From Simplicispira sedimenti (lineage in GTDB: Bacteria; Pseudomonadota; Gammaproteobacteria; Burkholderiales; Burkholderiaceae_C), in the NCBI RefSeq assembly GCF_022760965.1, contig NZ_JAKVIJ010000001.1, forward strand, positions 434,001 through 498,000: a DNA stretch of 64,000 bases. Reading direction: 5' to 3'. A program made the position numbers and the translations under genes. Each line of letters begins with the position of its first letter. Position 1 is the first letter of the stretch. The notes beneath the pieces are model-generated. The model did no database searches and was not told where the DNA came from. It saw only the letters and a list, made by a program, of their open reading frames with translations. Positions 1 through 7,807 of this stretch are shown here, piece after piece.

Positions 1-2
1 AC

Positions 3-1739
3 CGCGACCGCCGCGCCCAACTGCGTGCCGACAAGCAGACGCTGGTGGACGTGGAAAGCTCCATCAACGAATACCTCACGCGCGCCGACTGGCGCGTGAA
101 CGCCAACGCCAACCAGGGCTACTCGCTCGGTGGGCTCATCCTCAACGTGGCGGGCAAGGTCACGGCCAACTACTGGCTCTCGCACGTGTATGCGCCCGAG
201 ATTGGCGAGGCGCACCGCAATGGCGACATCCACATCCACGACCTCGACATGCTCAGCGGCTACTGCGCGGGCTGGTCGCTGCGCACGCTCTTGCACGAGG
301 GGCTCAACGGCGTGCCCGGCAAGGTCGAGGCAGGCCCGCCCAAGCACATGAGCTCCGCCGTGGGGCAGATCGTCAACTTTTTGGGCACGCTGCAGAACGA
401 ATGGGCGGGCGCGCAGGCGTTTTCATCCTTCGACACCTACATGGCGCCCTTTGTGCGCAAGGACGGCATGGACTACGCCGCTGTGCGCCAGTGCATCCAG
501 GAGCTGATCTACAACCTCAACGTGCCATCACGCTGGGGCACGCAAACGCCGTTCACCAACCTCACCTTCGACTGGACCTGCCCCGAGGATTTGCGCGAGC
601 AGGTGCCCGTGATCGGTGGCGTGGAAATGCCGTTCTGCTACGGCGAGCTGCAGGCCGAGATGGACCTCATCAACCGCGCCTACATCGACGTCATGACCAC
701 GGGCGACGCCAAGGGGCGCGTGTTCACCTTCCCCATCCCCACGTACAACATCACCAAAGATTTTCCGTGGGAGAGCGAGAACGCCGCCGCCCTGTTCGAG
801 ATGACGGCCAAATACGGTCTGCCGTACTTCCAGAACTTTGTGAACTCCGAGCTGGAGCCGAACATGGTGCGCTCCATGTGCTGCCGCCTGCAGCTGGATT
901 TGCGCGAGCTGCTCAAGCGCGGCAACGGCCTGTTTGGCAGCGCCGAGCAAACGGGCAGCGTGGGCGTGGTCACCATCAACTGCGCGCGCCTGGGCTACCA
1001 ATATGCGGGCGACGAGGCCGGCATGTACGCCGCGCTGGACCGCCTGCTGGAGCTGGGCAAGCAAAGCCTGGAGGTCAAGCGCAAGCTCATCCAGCGGCTC
1101 ATGGACCAGGGCCTGTTCCCCTACACCAAGCGCTACCTGGGCACGCTGCGCAACCACTTCAGCACCCTGGGCGTCAACGGCATCAACGAAATGGTGCGCA
1201 ACTTCACCGGCGACGCACACGACATCACCAGCCCCCAGGGCCACCAGTTTGCCGTGCGCCTGCTGGACCATGTGCGCGCGCGCATCGTGCAGATCCAGGA
1301 AGAAACCGGCCATCTCTACAACCTGGAAGCCACGCCCGCCGAAGGCACCACCTACCGTTTTGCCAAAGAAGACAAAAAGCGCTGGCCCGCCATCGCCCAG
1401 GCAGGCACCGCCAGCCAGCCGTACTACACCAACTCCTCGCAACTGCCCGTGGGCTGGACGGATGACCCCTTCGAAGCCCTGGCGCGCCAGGAAGAACTGC
1501 AAACCAAATACACCGGCGGCACCGTGCTGCACCTGTACATGGGCGAGCGCGTCTCCAGCGGCGCCGCCTGCCGCGAACTGGTGCGCCGCGCACTCACGCG
1601 CTTTCGCCTGCCCTACATCACCATCACGCCCACCTTCTCCATCTGCCCCACGCACGGCTACCTGGAGGGCGAACACCCGTTCTGCCCGAAATGCGACGAA
1701 GAGCGCCTGCAGGCCAAGCGCGAGCGCCTGGCTGCCTGA
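3..1739 (+). CDS. nrdD: Anaerobic ribonucleoside-triphosphate reductase, catalytic part (5' truncated)
   Basis: Class III ribonucleotide reductase, which reduces NTPs to dNTPs without oxygen. The reading frame is open from base 3, so the N-terminus lies upstream of the window; the GTG at 45 is internal. The conserved block HDLDMLSGYCAGWSL (near 240-285) carries a likely active-site Cys, and SMCCRLQLD (near 870-900) is the second conserved Cys stretch. The protein ends with a zinc-finger-like CPTH...CPKC segment (near 1650-1695). The family normally continues into a C-terminal glycyl-radical loop (RVxGY), but here the ORF stops about 15 codons after the CPKC. The loop is encoded by the next ORF. 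nrdG follows, so the three genes read as one operon. Family assignment is secure; the split is the oddity. Confidence 0.95.
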   Translation, partial: RDRRAQLRADKQTLVDVESSINEYLTRADWRVNANANQGYSLGGLILNVAGKVTANYWLSHVYAPEIGEAHRNGDIHIHDLDMLSGYCAGWSLRTLLHEGLNGVPGKVEAGPPKHMSSAVGQIVNFLGTLQNEWAGAQAFSSFDTYMAPFVRKDGMDYAAVRQCIQELIYNLNVPSRWGTQTPFTNLTFDWTCPEDLREQVPVIGGVEMPFCYGELQAEMDLINRAYIDVMTTGDAKGRVFTFPIPTYNITKDFPWESENAAALFEMTAKYGLPYFQNFVNSELEPNMVRSMCCRLQLDLRELLKRGNGLFGSAEQTGSVGVVTINCARLGYQYAGDEAGMYAALDRLLELGKQSLEVKRKLIQRLMDQGLFPYTKRYLGTLRNHFSTLGVNGINEMVRNFTGDAHDITSPQGHQFAVRLLDHVRARIVQIQEETGHLYNLEATPAEGTTYRFAKEDKKRWPAIAQAGTASQPYYTNSSQLPVGWTDDPFEALARQEELQTKYTGGTVLHLYMGERVSSGAACRELVRRALTRFRLPYITITPTFSICPTHGYLEGEHPFCPKCDEERLQAKRERLAA

Positions 1740-1770
1740 GGGCGATAAAACTTCAAGCGAAAAAGGCACC

Positions 1771-1817
1771 TTGCGCTTGTTGGATAAGCGCAGGCAGCTA
1801 TCAACTCAATAGCATTT
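1771..1817 (+). repeat. Dispersed AGCTAT repeat, copy A
   Basis: Contains a GCGCTTG...AAGCGC palindrome followed by CAGCTATCAA and an A/T-rich AATAGCA tail. The same layout recurs near 35556, 44082, 47411 and 54322. It lies in the 101-bp gap between the two pieces of nrdD. Confidence 0.7.
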
Positions 1818-1840
1818 TCAACCACCCCAAGGAGATCAGC

Positions 1841-2023
1841 ATGCACCACACCACCACCGAACACACCGCCCTGGCCACCGCCGCCGACGTGCAACTCACC
1901 GACGCCGAGCGCCAGCCCTGCGAAGTCTGGACCCGCGTGATGGGCTACCACCGCCCGGTGGCCAGCTTCAACATCGGAAAACAAGGCGAACACAACGAGC
2001 GCCAGTTCTTTGCTGAAAAGTGA
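1841..2023 (+). CDS. nrdD: Separate glycyl-radical C-terminal segment of NrdD
   Basis: A 60-residue ORF containing CEVWTRVMGYHRPV followed by a FNIGKQGEHNERQFF-type ending. This matches the C-terminal glycyl-radical segment of class III ribonucleotide reductases; the Gly of RVMGY would carry the radical. It has its own strong ribosome site (AAGGAG about 7 nt before ATG 1841), so it is translated independently of the catalytic ORF, which ended 101 bp earlier. The first ~25 residues are Thr/Ala-rich linker with no family similarity that I recognise. Its stop codon overlaps the GTG start of nrdG (GTGA). It may act in trans like the YfiD 'spare part' of pyruvate formate-lyase, or be the remains of a gene split by the interposed repeat. 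Confidence 0.85.
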   Translation: MHHTTTEHTALATAADVQLTDAERQPCEVWTRVMGYHRPVASFNIGKQGEHNERQFFAEK

Positions 2024-2694
2024 GCAACCCCCTGCGCATCGGCGGCATCACGCCGCTCACCACCATCGACTTCCCCGGCCGCTTGGCCGCCGTGCTCTAT
2101 GGCCAGGGCTGCCCCTGGCGCTGCGGCTACTGCCACAACCCCGAACTGCTGGACGCCACCACCCCCGCCACCGTGCCCTGGCCTGAGGTGCTGGCCTTCT
2201 TGCAAAGCCGCCAGGGCCTGCTCGACGGCGTCGTCTTCTCCGGCGGCGAACCCACCCTGCAAGCCGCCTTGCCCGCCGCGCTGGCGCAAGTGCGCGCCCT
2301 GGGCTTTCAAACCGCGCTGCACACCGGCGGCATGTACCCCGAGCGCCTGCAGGCGCTGCTGTCCCTGCTCGATTGGGTGGGCCTGGACATCAAAGGCCCG
2401 CTGCACGCCTACGACGCCATCACCCGCACCCCCGGCAGCGGCGCCAAAGCCTTTGCATCGCTGCGCCACCTGCTCGCCAGCGGCGTGGCTTACGAGTGCC
2501 GCACCACCTGGCACGCGGGCCTGTTCAGCGTGGACGACCTGTTCGCCCTGGCCGACACGCTGGCCGATGCGGGCGTGGCCCACTGGACGCTACAGGAATG
2601 CCGGGCGCCGGGCGCTTCCGCGTGGGCCTTGACGGCCGGGCAGGTGGAGCGGCTGGGGGCGCGGTTTGTGGGGTTTGTGGTGCGGCGGGGGTGA
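2020..2694 (+). CDS. nrdG: Anaerobic ribonucleotide reductase activating protein (radical SAM)
   Basis: Radical-SAM activase that installs the glycyl radical on NrdD. The cluster-binding motif CPWRCGYC (CxxxCxxC) lies at about residues 31-38, preceded by TTIDFPGRLAAVLYGQG. VVFSGGEPTLQ is the conserved SAM-contact GGE motif, and the LDIKGP segment is also typical. The 224-residue length suits NrdG of the longer PflA-like type. The GTG start at 2020 overlaps the stop of the glycyl-radical ORF, implying translational coupling. A stem-loop directly follows the stop. Confidence 0.94.
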   Translation: MSNPLRIGGITPLTTIDFPGRLAAVLYGQGCPWRCGYCHNPELLDATTPATVPWPEVLAFLQSRQGLLDGVVFSGGEPTLQAALPAALAQVRALGFQTALHTGGMYPERLQALLSLLDWVGLDIKGPLHAYDAITRTPGSGAKAFASLRHLLASGVAYECRTTWHAGLFSVDDLFALADTLADAGVAHWTLQECRAPGASAWALTAGQVERLGARFVGFVVRRG

Positions 2695-2721
2695 GAGGGC
2701 AGGTTTCCGACAACCGCCCTC
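2695..2721 (+). terminator. Stem-loop after nrdG
   Basis: GAGGGC-A-GGTT pairs with AACC-GCCCTC around a 6-nt loop, starting at the base after the nrdG stop. No T-run follows, so termination may be weak or Rho-assisted. The next ~240 bases up to 2960 hold no convincing gene. Confidence 0.55.
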
Positions 2722-2960
2722 GGGCAAGCGAGTGCGAGCGACTGTTCAAGGCTGGTTGCTGCCGCTCGACTTCGGCGTCGTGCCATGTTCAAAGTGCCAC
2801 AGCAGAGATTTCATCGGTCAGTACCGCAAGAGACCGGTCTACCACTTGAACCGGTCACTTGGCGGGAGGAGACTTGTGAGACTTCCGGGAATGGCGGCTT
2901 CCAACGTGTGTGAACGGGTCCTCTCGACCCTCAGGAGCCGTTGGTGCTGTAGTAGAGCGG

Positions 2961-3443
2961 TCATTCAGGCGTCGAGCTGTTAGCGCGACGCCCGCGGTTG
3001 CCATGGGCCCCTGACACATGAGGGCTTGCCGACCTGATGCTCGTCGCTGACGACGCCTGCACCAGTTCGTTCAGGATGCCGCACTTTGCCGCCTCACGAA
3101 CGCCGGTGCACTGGTCCCGAAGCTTTTTCAATTGCTTCTCCAGCTGCCGAAGTTCGCGGATGCGCTTGGCGACATGACCGATGTGCTCATCGAGCAGCAC
3201 GTTGACCTCCCCACATTCCGCTTGCGGTTCGTCCTTGAACCGCAGCAGCACACGGATCTCGTCCAGCGTCATGTCCAGCGACCGGCAGTGGCGCACGAAG
3301 GCCAGCCGCTCGACATGCTCAGGCCCGTAGATGCGGTAGTTGCCTTCGCTGCGCGGCGCCTGCGGCAGCAGGCCTTCGCGCTCGTAGTAGCGGATGGTCT
3401 CGACTTGGGTCTGCGCCGCCAGCGCCAGTTCACCGATCTTCAT
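2961..3443 (-). CDS. cadR: MerR-family metal-responsive regulator (CadR/PbrR-like)
   Basis: 160-residue MerR activator. Residues 1-70 are the winged HTH (MKIGELA...ETIRYYEREGLL...YRIYG...RLAFVRHCRSLDMTLDEI). A long dimerisation helix follows. Metal-ligand cysteines sit as in CadR/PbrR: ECGEVN near 77, DQCTG near 112 and AKCGIL near 119. The ~35 residues after CGILNEL are longer than in typical CadR and look unstructured; the stop lies in atypical sequence at the island edge, so the tail may be acquired. It is transcribed after ynfA (15-bp gap). Its likely target is the 19-bp-spaced promoter at 3856-3886. The inducing metal (Cd, Pb or Zn) cannot be decided from sequence. Confidence 0.88.
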   Translation of the reverse strand: MKIGELALAAQTQVETIRYYEREGLLPQAPRSEGNYRIYGPEHVERLAFVRHCRSLDMTLDEIRVLLRFKDEPQAECGEVNVLLDEHIGHVAKRIRELRQLEKQLKKLRDQCTGVREAAKCGILNELVQASSATSIRSASPHVSGAHGNRGRRANSSTPE

Positions 3444-3458
3444 GCCCGTGTCCTTTCC

Positions 3459-3797
3459 TCAGCTTGCTGCCCTGGGCTGCAGGGCAATGATCGCCATGCC
3501 GACCAGGCAGATGCCTCCACCGACAAGGTCCCATCGCGTCGGGACCACACCGTCGACGCGCCACAGCCAGATCAGGGCCACGACGACATACACACCACCG
3601 TAGGCCGCGTAGGTTCGGCCTGCGGCACTGGGATGCAGCGTCAACAGCCACGCGAACACCGCCAGCGATACGGCCGCCGGCAGCAGCCACCAGACCGGCC
3701 GACCTTGCGTGAGCACCAACCAGGGCAGGTAGCACCCGACGATTTCGGCAACAGCGGTGACGAAGAACAGTCCGGTGACGCGAAGGAAGTCGAACAT
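3459..3797 (-). CDS. YnfA/UPF0060 family small membrane protein
   Basis: A 112-residue, four-helix inner-membrane protein. MFDFLRVTGLFFVTAVAEIV, the segment with RPVWWLLPAAVSLAVFAWLL, GRTYAAYGGVYVVVALIWL and WDLVGGGICLVGMAII are the four helices and match the UPF0060 pattern. The family resembles small multidrug resistance transporters and often travels with metal or biocide genes. I chose ATG 3797 rather than 3884 because the upstream residues are basic, Cys-rich and unlike the family. It is the first gene of a leftward pair with the MerR regulator. Substrate unknown. Confidence 0.85.
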   Translation of the reverse strand: MFDFLRVTGLFFVTAVAEIVGCYLPWLVLTQGRPVWWLLPAAVSLAVFAWLLTLHPSAAGRTYAAYGGVYVVVALIWLWRVDGVVPTRWDLVGGGICLVGMAIIALQPRAAS

Positions 3798-3855
3798 GGA
3801 TCGAAGCTCTCTACGTTTATGACGGGGGGCGCCCAACACTCGGCAGCATAGCCGC

Positions 3856-3886
3856 TTGACTCTGGAGCCGCTACAGGGTTTCAAAT
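3856..3886 (+). promoter_or_regulatory. MerR-type promoter and operator for the CDF/czc cluster
   Basis: -35 TTGACT (3856-3861) and -10 TCAAAT (3881-3886) are 19 bp apart, the over-long spacing typical of MerR-activated promoters. The spacer holds a 21-bp dyad (3859-3879), ACTCTGGAGC-C-GCTACAGGGT, with 8 of 10 half-site positions paired. It faces right towards the CDF gene. Confidence 0.75.
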
Positions 3887-3913
3887 GCCGGCATCGACAT
3901 TCGAAAGCCCCTC

Positions 3914-4546
3914 ATGAGCGACTCCTGCGGCAGCCACGGCTGCGCCACCCCTGCGGCCAGCCAGAGCCCGCGCTACCGGCGCGTGCTGTGGGCGGCGCTG
4001 ATCATCAACCTGGCCATGTTCGGGGTCGAACTGGCCGGCGGCCTGAGCTCGGGATCGGTGTCGCTGCTGGCCGACGCCGTGGACTTCTTCGGCGATGCGG
4101 CCAACTACGGCATCTCGCTGCTTGTGCTCGGCATGGCGCTGACCTGGCGGGCTCGGGCTGCGCTCTTCAAGGGCCTGACCATGGGCGCCTTCGGTATGTT
4201 CGTTCTCGGACGGGCCGCATGGTCGGCCGCTTCCGGCACCGTGCCCGAGCCGGTGACGATGGGCGCCATCGGCGCCCTGGCGCTGCTGGCCAACGTGTCG
4301 GTCGCCGCAATGCTCTACGCCTGGCGCGAGGGCGACGCCAACATGCGCTCGGTGTGGCTGTGCAGCCGCAACGACGCGATCGGCAACGTGGCGGTGATGG
4401 CCGCCGCGCTGGGCGTCTTCGGTGCCGGAAGCGGCTGGCCCGACCTTGCGGTCGCCTCAGTCATGGGCGTGCTGGCGCTGACCGCCGCGCGCTCGGTCAT
4501 TCAGCAGGCAAGGGCTGAGCTTCGCCCCGTGCCGGCGCACGCCTGA
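3914..4546 (+). CDS. Cation diffusion facilitator family transporter
   Basis: 210-residue inner-membrane metal/proton antiporter of the CDF type. A Cys/His-bearing N-terminus (SCGSHGCA) precedes about six helices. Two acidic transport motifs are visible: LLADAVDFFGDAANY in TM2, where the usual HxxxD is DxxxD, and CSRNDAIGNVAV in TM5. It lacks the long cytoplasmic C-terminal domain of CzcD, making it one of the short CDF proteins. It lies 28 bp downstream of the MerR-type promoter and 13 bp before the transglutaminase gene. It likely exports Cd, Zn or Co to the periplasm, ahead of the RND system; specificity is inferred from context only. Confidence 0.85.
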   Translation: MSDSCGSHGCATPAASQSPRYRRVLWAALIINLAMFGVELAGGLSSGSVSLLADAVDFFGDAANYGISLLVLGMALTWRARAALFKGLTMGAFGMFVLGRAAWSAASGTVPEPVTMGAIGALALLANVSVAAMLYAWREGDANMRSVWLCSRNDAIGNVAVMAAALGVFGAGSGWPDLAVASVMGVLALTAARSVIQQARAELRPVPAHA

Positions 4547-4559
4547 CAGGAGCGACACC

Positions 4560-5273
4560 ATGTCCGACGCAATGCACACCCTGCTGGCCGCGACCCCGCT
4601 GCTGGATGTCCACCACCCCGACATCGAGGCGCTCGTCGCCGCCCGTGGCTGGCGCGCCCTGCGCCCCTACGACCGCATCGGTGCCGCCTACGAATTCGTC
4701 CGCAACGAGGTCGCCTTCGGCTACAACGAGGGCGACGAGCTGCCGGCATCCAGCGTGCTGGCCGACGGCATCGGCCAGTGCAACACCAAAAGCACGCTGC
4801 TGATGACCTTGCTTCGCGCGGTGGGCATCCCCTGCCGCTTCCACGGTTTCACCATCGACAAGACCTTGCAGAAGGGTGCAATCACGGGACTGGCCTACTG
4901 GCTGGCCCCGCAACGCATCATCCACAGCTGGGTCGAGGTCAGCCTCGAAGGCCGCTGGATCGCGCTGGAAGGCTTCATCCTCGATGCGACCTACCTCGCC
5001 AGCCTGCAGCGCCGGTTTCCGCAGGCCCGCCGCTTCTGCGGCTACGGTGCTGCCACGGCCGACCTGTCGGCGCCCGGCGTCGAATGGCGCGGCCAGGACA
5101 CCTACATCCAGAAGGAAGGCATCGCCGACGACTTCGGTGTTTTCGACAGCCCGGATGCCTTTTACGCGCGCCACGGCTCCAATCTCTCCGGCCTCAAACG
5201 CTGGCTGTACCGGCGCGTCATCCGCCATGCGATGAACCGCAACGTCGCCCGCATCCGCGAGTCAAAGTGGTGA
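4560..5273 (+). CDS. Transglutaminase-like cysteine protease-fold protein
   Basis: 237-residue soluble protein with a transglutaminase-like core. Candidate catalytic residues are Cys in GIGQCNTKSTLL (about residue 79), His in IIHSWVEV (about 121) and Asp in FILDATYL. No signal peptide is visible, so it appears cytoplasmic. It follows the CDF gene by 13 bp with a good ribosome site (ACAGGAG), so it is co-transcribed. Related proteins occur in metal-resistance clusters, but I know of no established role. The substrate cannot be read from sequence. Confidence 0.75.
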   Translation: MSDAMHTLLAATPLLDVHHPDIEALVAARGWRALRPYDRIGAAYEFVRNEVAFGYNEGDELPASSVLADGIGQCNTKSTLLMTLLRAVGIPCRFHGFTIDKTLQKGAITGLAYWLAPQRIIHSWVEVSLEGRWIALEGFILDATYLASLQRRFPQARRFCGYGAATADLSAPGVEWRGQDTYIQKEGIADDFGVFDSPDAFYARHGSNLSGLKRWLYRRVIRHAMNRNVARIRESKW

Positions 5274-5311
5274 AACCCCACGACCTGCTCGCCTTGCATG
5301 CGCCTGGACAA

Positions 5312-5332
5312 ACCCTGTAGCAGCTATACTCT
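5312..5332 (+). promoter_or_regulatory. CadR-like operator half-sites before czcI
   Basis: ACCCTGTAGC-A-GCTATACTCT. The left half is the exact reverse complement of the GCTACAGGGT half-site at 3870-3879. A TATACT -10-like hexamer (5325-5330) lies inside it and the GTG start is only 5-8 nt downstream, suggesting a leaderless transcript. No good -35 sits at the expected spacing. Confidence 0.4.
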
Positions 5333-5334
5333 CG

Positions 5335-5754
5335 GTGGTGCGTCGCTTCCTCGCCATTTTCCTGCTCACCATGCTTCCGCTCCAGTTCAGCTGGGCAGCG
5401 GTGGCGACTTATTGCGGGCATGAGAGTCAGGCGAGCACGGGACACTTTGGTCACCATGACCATGACCATGAGCACCACGCCGACGCCGGCAGCGATGCCG
5501 GGCCGGCTGTTGATGCGGGTGCAGATCTGACCTCGTCCCCGGACGAGGTCGGTGGCGCGAACGGCGACAAGGCGCCAAGCGCCATGGACCTGGACTGCGG
5601 TCACTGCCACGGCACCTGCAGCGCGATGCTGACATTGCCTATGGGTCTGCCGGGTGCGCTTTCGACCGCGCTGCCCAGCGTCACCGTCGACAAAACGGGT
5701 GGTGCACACGCACCGACCCGACCCGAACGCCCTCAGTGGCTGCCCCTCGCCTGA
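5335..5754 (+). CDS. czcI: CzcI-like periplasmic metal-resistance protein
   Basis: 139 residues. A signal peptide (VRRFLAIFLLTMLPLQFSWAA) is followed by CGHE, then a His/Asp-rich stretch (HFGHHDHDHEHHADA) and a DLDCGHCHGTCSAM cluster. Both are plausible soft-metal ligands. The N-terminus and position just upstream of czcCBA match CzcI proteins of betaproteobacterial czc operons, whose exact role is unclear. There is no ribosome site before GTG 5335 or 5338, and a -10-like hexamer lies immediately upstream, so initiation may be leaderless. About 140 bp without a gene separate it from czcC. Confidence 0.75.
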   Translation: MVRRFLAIFLLTMLPLQFSWAAVATYCGHESQASTGHFGHHDHDHEHHADAGSDAGPAVDAGADLTSSPDEVGGANGDKAPSAMDLDCGHCHGTCSAMLTLPMGLPGALSTALPSVTVDKTGGAHAPTRPERPQWLPLA

Positions 5755-5897
5755 TCGGCGAGGCGGGTCTCTTCCCTTTCTGACGCCCGTTCGCGCCTGA
5801 GTGCGCGCCGCAGCCCGCGGCGCCGTCGGGCACGGCGCGACCTGTTGGTCGCCGCTTGCCGATCTCCCGTGGGTTGTTTTCAACACTGGAGCATTGG

Positions 5898-7211
5898 ATG
5901 AGAAATCGAACTCGAACGAAGGTCTGGCTGTTGCGCGCCAGTGTGGCGGGCGCTGCGACCCTGTGCGGCACGGCCGTGGTGGCGCAGGCAGCTGCGGATG
6001 CCGCAAATGCCGCTGTGGCGCCCGCAGCAGGCAGCACGGAAGCCGCTGCAAGCCCGTTGAATCTGCGACAGGCATTCGACGCTGCCTGGTCACGCCAGCC
6101 TGAGGCGATGGCGCTGCAGGCGCGACGTGACGCCACCCGCGCCAAGCAGACAGCCGCCAAGGCCTGGACGCCGGAGCCGGCGGCACTGGAAGTCTCGAAC
6201 AGGACCGACCGCCTGGGCAGCAACCAGGGCGCGCGTGAACTCGAAGTTGGCATCGCCGTGCCGCTGTGGCTGCCCGGTGAACGTGGCCGCAGCGCAGCGC
6301 TGGCCGACGCCGAGGGTGCAGCCCTCGAAAGCCGGGCCCACGCAGCGCAACTGCGCGTGGCTGCCGCGGTGCGCGATGCATGGTGGCAGTGGCAGCGTGC
6401 GCGCATCGAGGTGGCCACGGCCCGCGCGCAGCTCGACAGCACCCGCCTGATCGCCGCCGACGTGGCCCGGCGTGCGAAGGCCGGCGATCTGGCCCGCGCC
6501 GATCAGCACCAGGCCGAGGGCGCGGTGGCCAGCGGAGAGGCTGCTGTTGCGCAAGCTGAAGCAGGCCTTGCGGCGGCTCGTCAGCATATGCGAGCACTGG
6601 CTGGCGTCGCCCCGGCCTTGTCGGGTGCTGACGACACGCCGGCAGAGCCGGACCCCGGCACCACGGCAACTGAAACCGAAGCGCATGCTGCTCTGCAAGA
6701 GCTCAAGGACCGTGCCGCCATGGCGCAGCGTTCCGTCGAACTCACTGCCACCCAGTCTCGCGCCAACCCTGAGCTGACGCTGACGACCACGCGCGACCGC
6801 GGTGCGCGCGGAGACGCGTCCCAGCAGACCATCACGCTTGGCATCCGCATCCCTTTCGGCGCCGGCCCGCGTTTCGATGCCCGCAGCGCCAACGCACGCG
6901 CCGAAGCTGCCGAGATCCAGGCCCTGCTGGCCCTGGAACGTGAGCGGCTCGCTGCAGAACGGGAAGCGGCGCGCGCGCGGGTCGAGGCCTCGCGCACGCA
7001 GCTGATGGCCGCCGAACGGCGCGCGCAACTGGCCCGCGAGTCGCGCGACTTCTTCGACAAGTCCTTCCGGCTGGGCGAAACCGATCTGCCGACACGCCTG
7101 CGCATTGAGGCCGAAGCCGCCGAGGCAGAGCGCCAGGCCGCACGCACCCGCATCGAGCTCGCTTCGGCGATCTCTGCGTGGCGCCAGGCCCTGGGCCTTC
7201 TGCCCCAGTAA
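5898..7211 (+). CDS. czcC: CzcC-type outer-membrane factor (TolC family)
   Basis: 437-residue outer-membrane component of a tripartite heavy-metal efflux pump. A signal peptide is followed by two repeated, Ala/Arg/Glu-rich coiled-coil halves, each starting with a LNLRQAFDAAW-like or related helix, as in OEP/TolC proteins. Strand-forming pieces such as LEVGIAVPLWLPGE and TITLGIRIPFGAGP lie at the expected positions in both repeats. I chose ATG 5898 over the in-frame 5856 because TGGAG precedes it and the signal peptide begins there. It leads the C-(small)-B-A gene order. Confidence 0.88.
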   Translation: MRNRTRTKVWLLRASVAGAATLCGTAVVAQAAADAANAAVAPAAGSTEAAASPLNLRQAFDAAWSRQPEAMALQARRDATRAKQTAAKAWTPEPAALEVSNRTDRLGSNQGARELEVGIAVPLWLPGERGRSAALADAEGAALESRAHAAQLRVAAAVRDAWWQWQRARIEVATARAQLDSTRLIAADVARRAKAGDLARADQHQAEGAVASGEAAVAQAEAGLAAARQHMRALAGVAPALSGADDTPAEPDPGTTATETEAHAALQELKDRAAMAQRSVELTATQSRANPELTLTTTRDRGARGDASQQTITLGIRIPFGAGPRFDARSANARAEAAEIQALLALERERLAAEREAARARVEASRTQLMAAERRAQLARESRDFFDKSFRLGETDLPTRLRIEAEAAEAERQAARTRIELASAISAWRQALGLLPQ

Positions 7212-7252
7212 CCGCCCGTGACGCCATTCAACGAATCCTTCAGGACATCCCC

Positions 7253-7807
7253 ATGAACTTCCCGAATCTCCCGGCTGCACTGTGTGCTGCGGCCATCCTT
7301 GCTGCATCCCCGGCCTGGGCCGGCCCAGGCCACGACCACGGTGACGCGGCGCCCGCGGCCGTCGGCCAGGCGCTGCCGCGCTTCTCGGCCGTGTCCGAGA
7401 CCTTCGAACTCGTCGGCGTGCTCAGCGGCAAGCAGATCACGCTGTACCTCGATCGCTTTGCCGACAACAGCCCCGTGCGCGGCGCGCAGATCGAGCTCGA
7501 GATCGGCGGGGCCAAGTTCAAGGCTGAGAAGCATGGCGACGACGAATACGAGGTCGTGCTGCCCGAGGCCCCCAAAGCCGGCGTTTTGCCGGTGACCGCC
7601 ACGGTGACCGCCGGCAACGAGGCCGACCTGCTGGCAGGTGAACTCGACCTCCACGAGGCGGCGCACACCGAGGAGGCTGCACACGCGCACTCGTGGACGG
7701 AATACGCGGGATGGGCGGCGGCCGGCATCGCCGCACTGGCGTTGCTCGGATGGGGCGGACGTCGTGTGATGAATGCGCGCAGCGCCCGCGCAGGAGCTGC
7801 AGCATGA
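7253..7807 (+). CDS. Periplasmic/membrane-anchored His-rich metal-binding protein of the czc operon
   Basis: 184 residues. A signal peptide ends at PAWA, then GPGHDHGD, a ~100-residue beta-rich domain (FELVGVLSGKQITLYLDRF...GAQIELEIGG), a His-rich linker (HEAAHTEEAAHAHSW) and one C-terminal transmembrane helix (AAAGIAALALLGWGG). The fold resembles the N-terminal metal-binding region of some CzcB proteins, supplied here as a separate protein. It overlaps czcB by ATGA and shares the GPGHDHGD motif with CzcB at near-identical DNA level. It probably captures or delivers periplasmic metal to the adaptor. Confidence 0.7.
   Translation: MNFPNLPAALCAAAILAASPAWAGPGHDHGDAAPAAVGQALPRFSAVSETFELVGVLSGKQITLYLDRFADNSPVRGAQIELEIGGAKFKAEKHGDDEYEVVLPEAPKAGVLPVTATVTAGNEADLLAGELDLHEAAHTEEAAHAHSWTEYAGWAAAGIAALALLGWGGRRVMNARSARAGAAA

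Noticed and set aside
5294..5330. MerR-activated promoter of 19-bp spacing before czcI
   Set aside because: No -35 hexamer at the required distance; kept only as an operator-like site.
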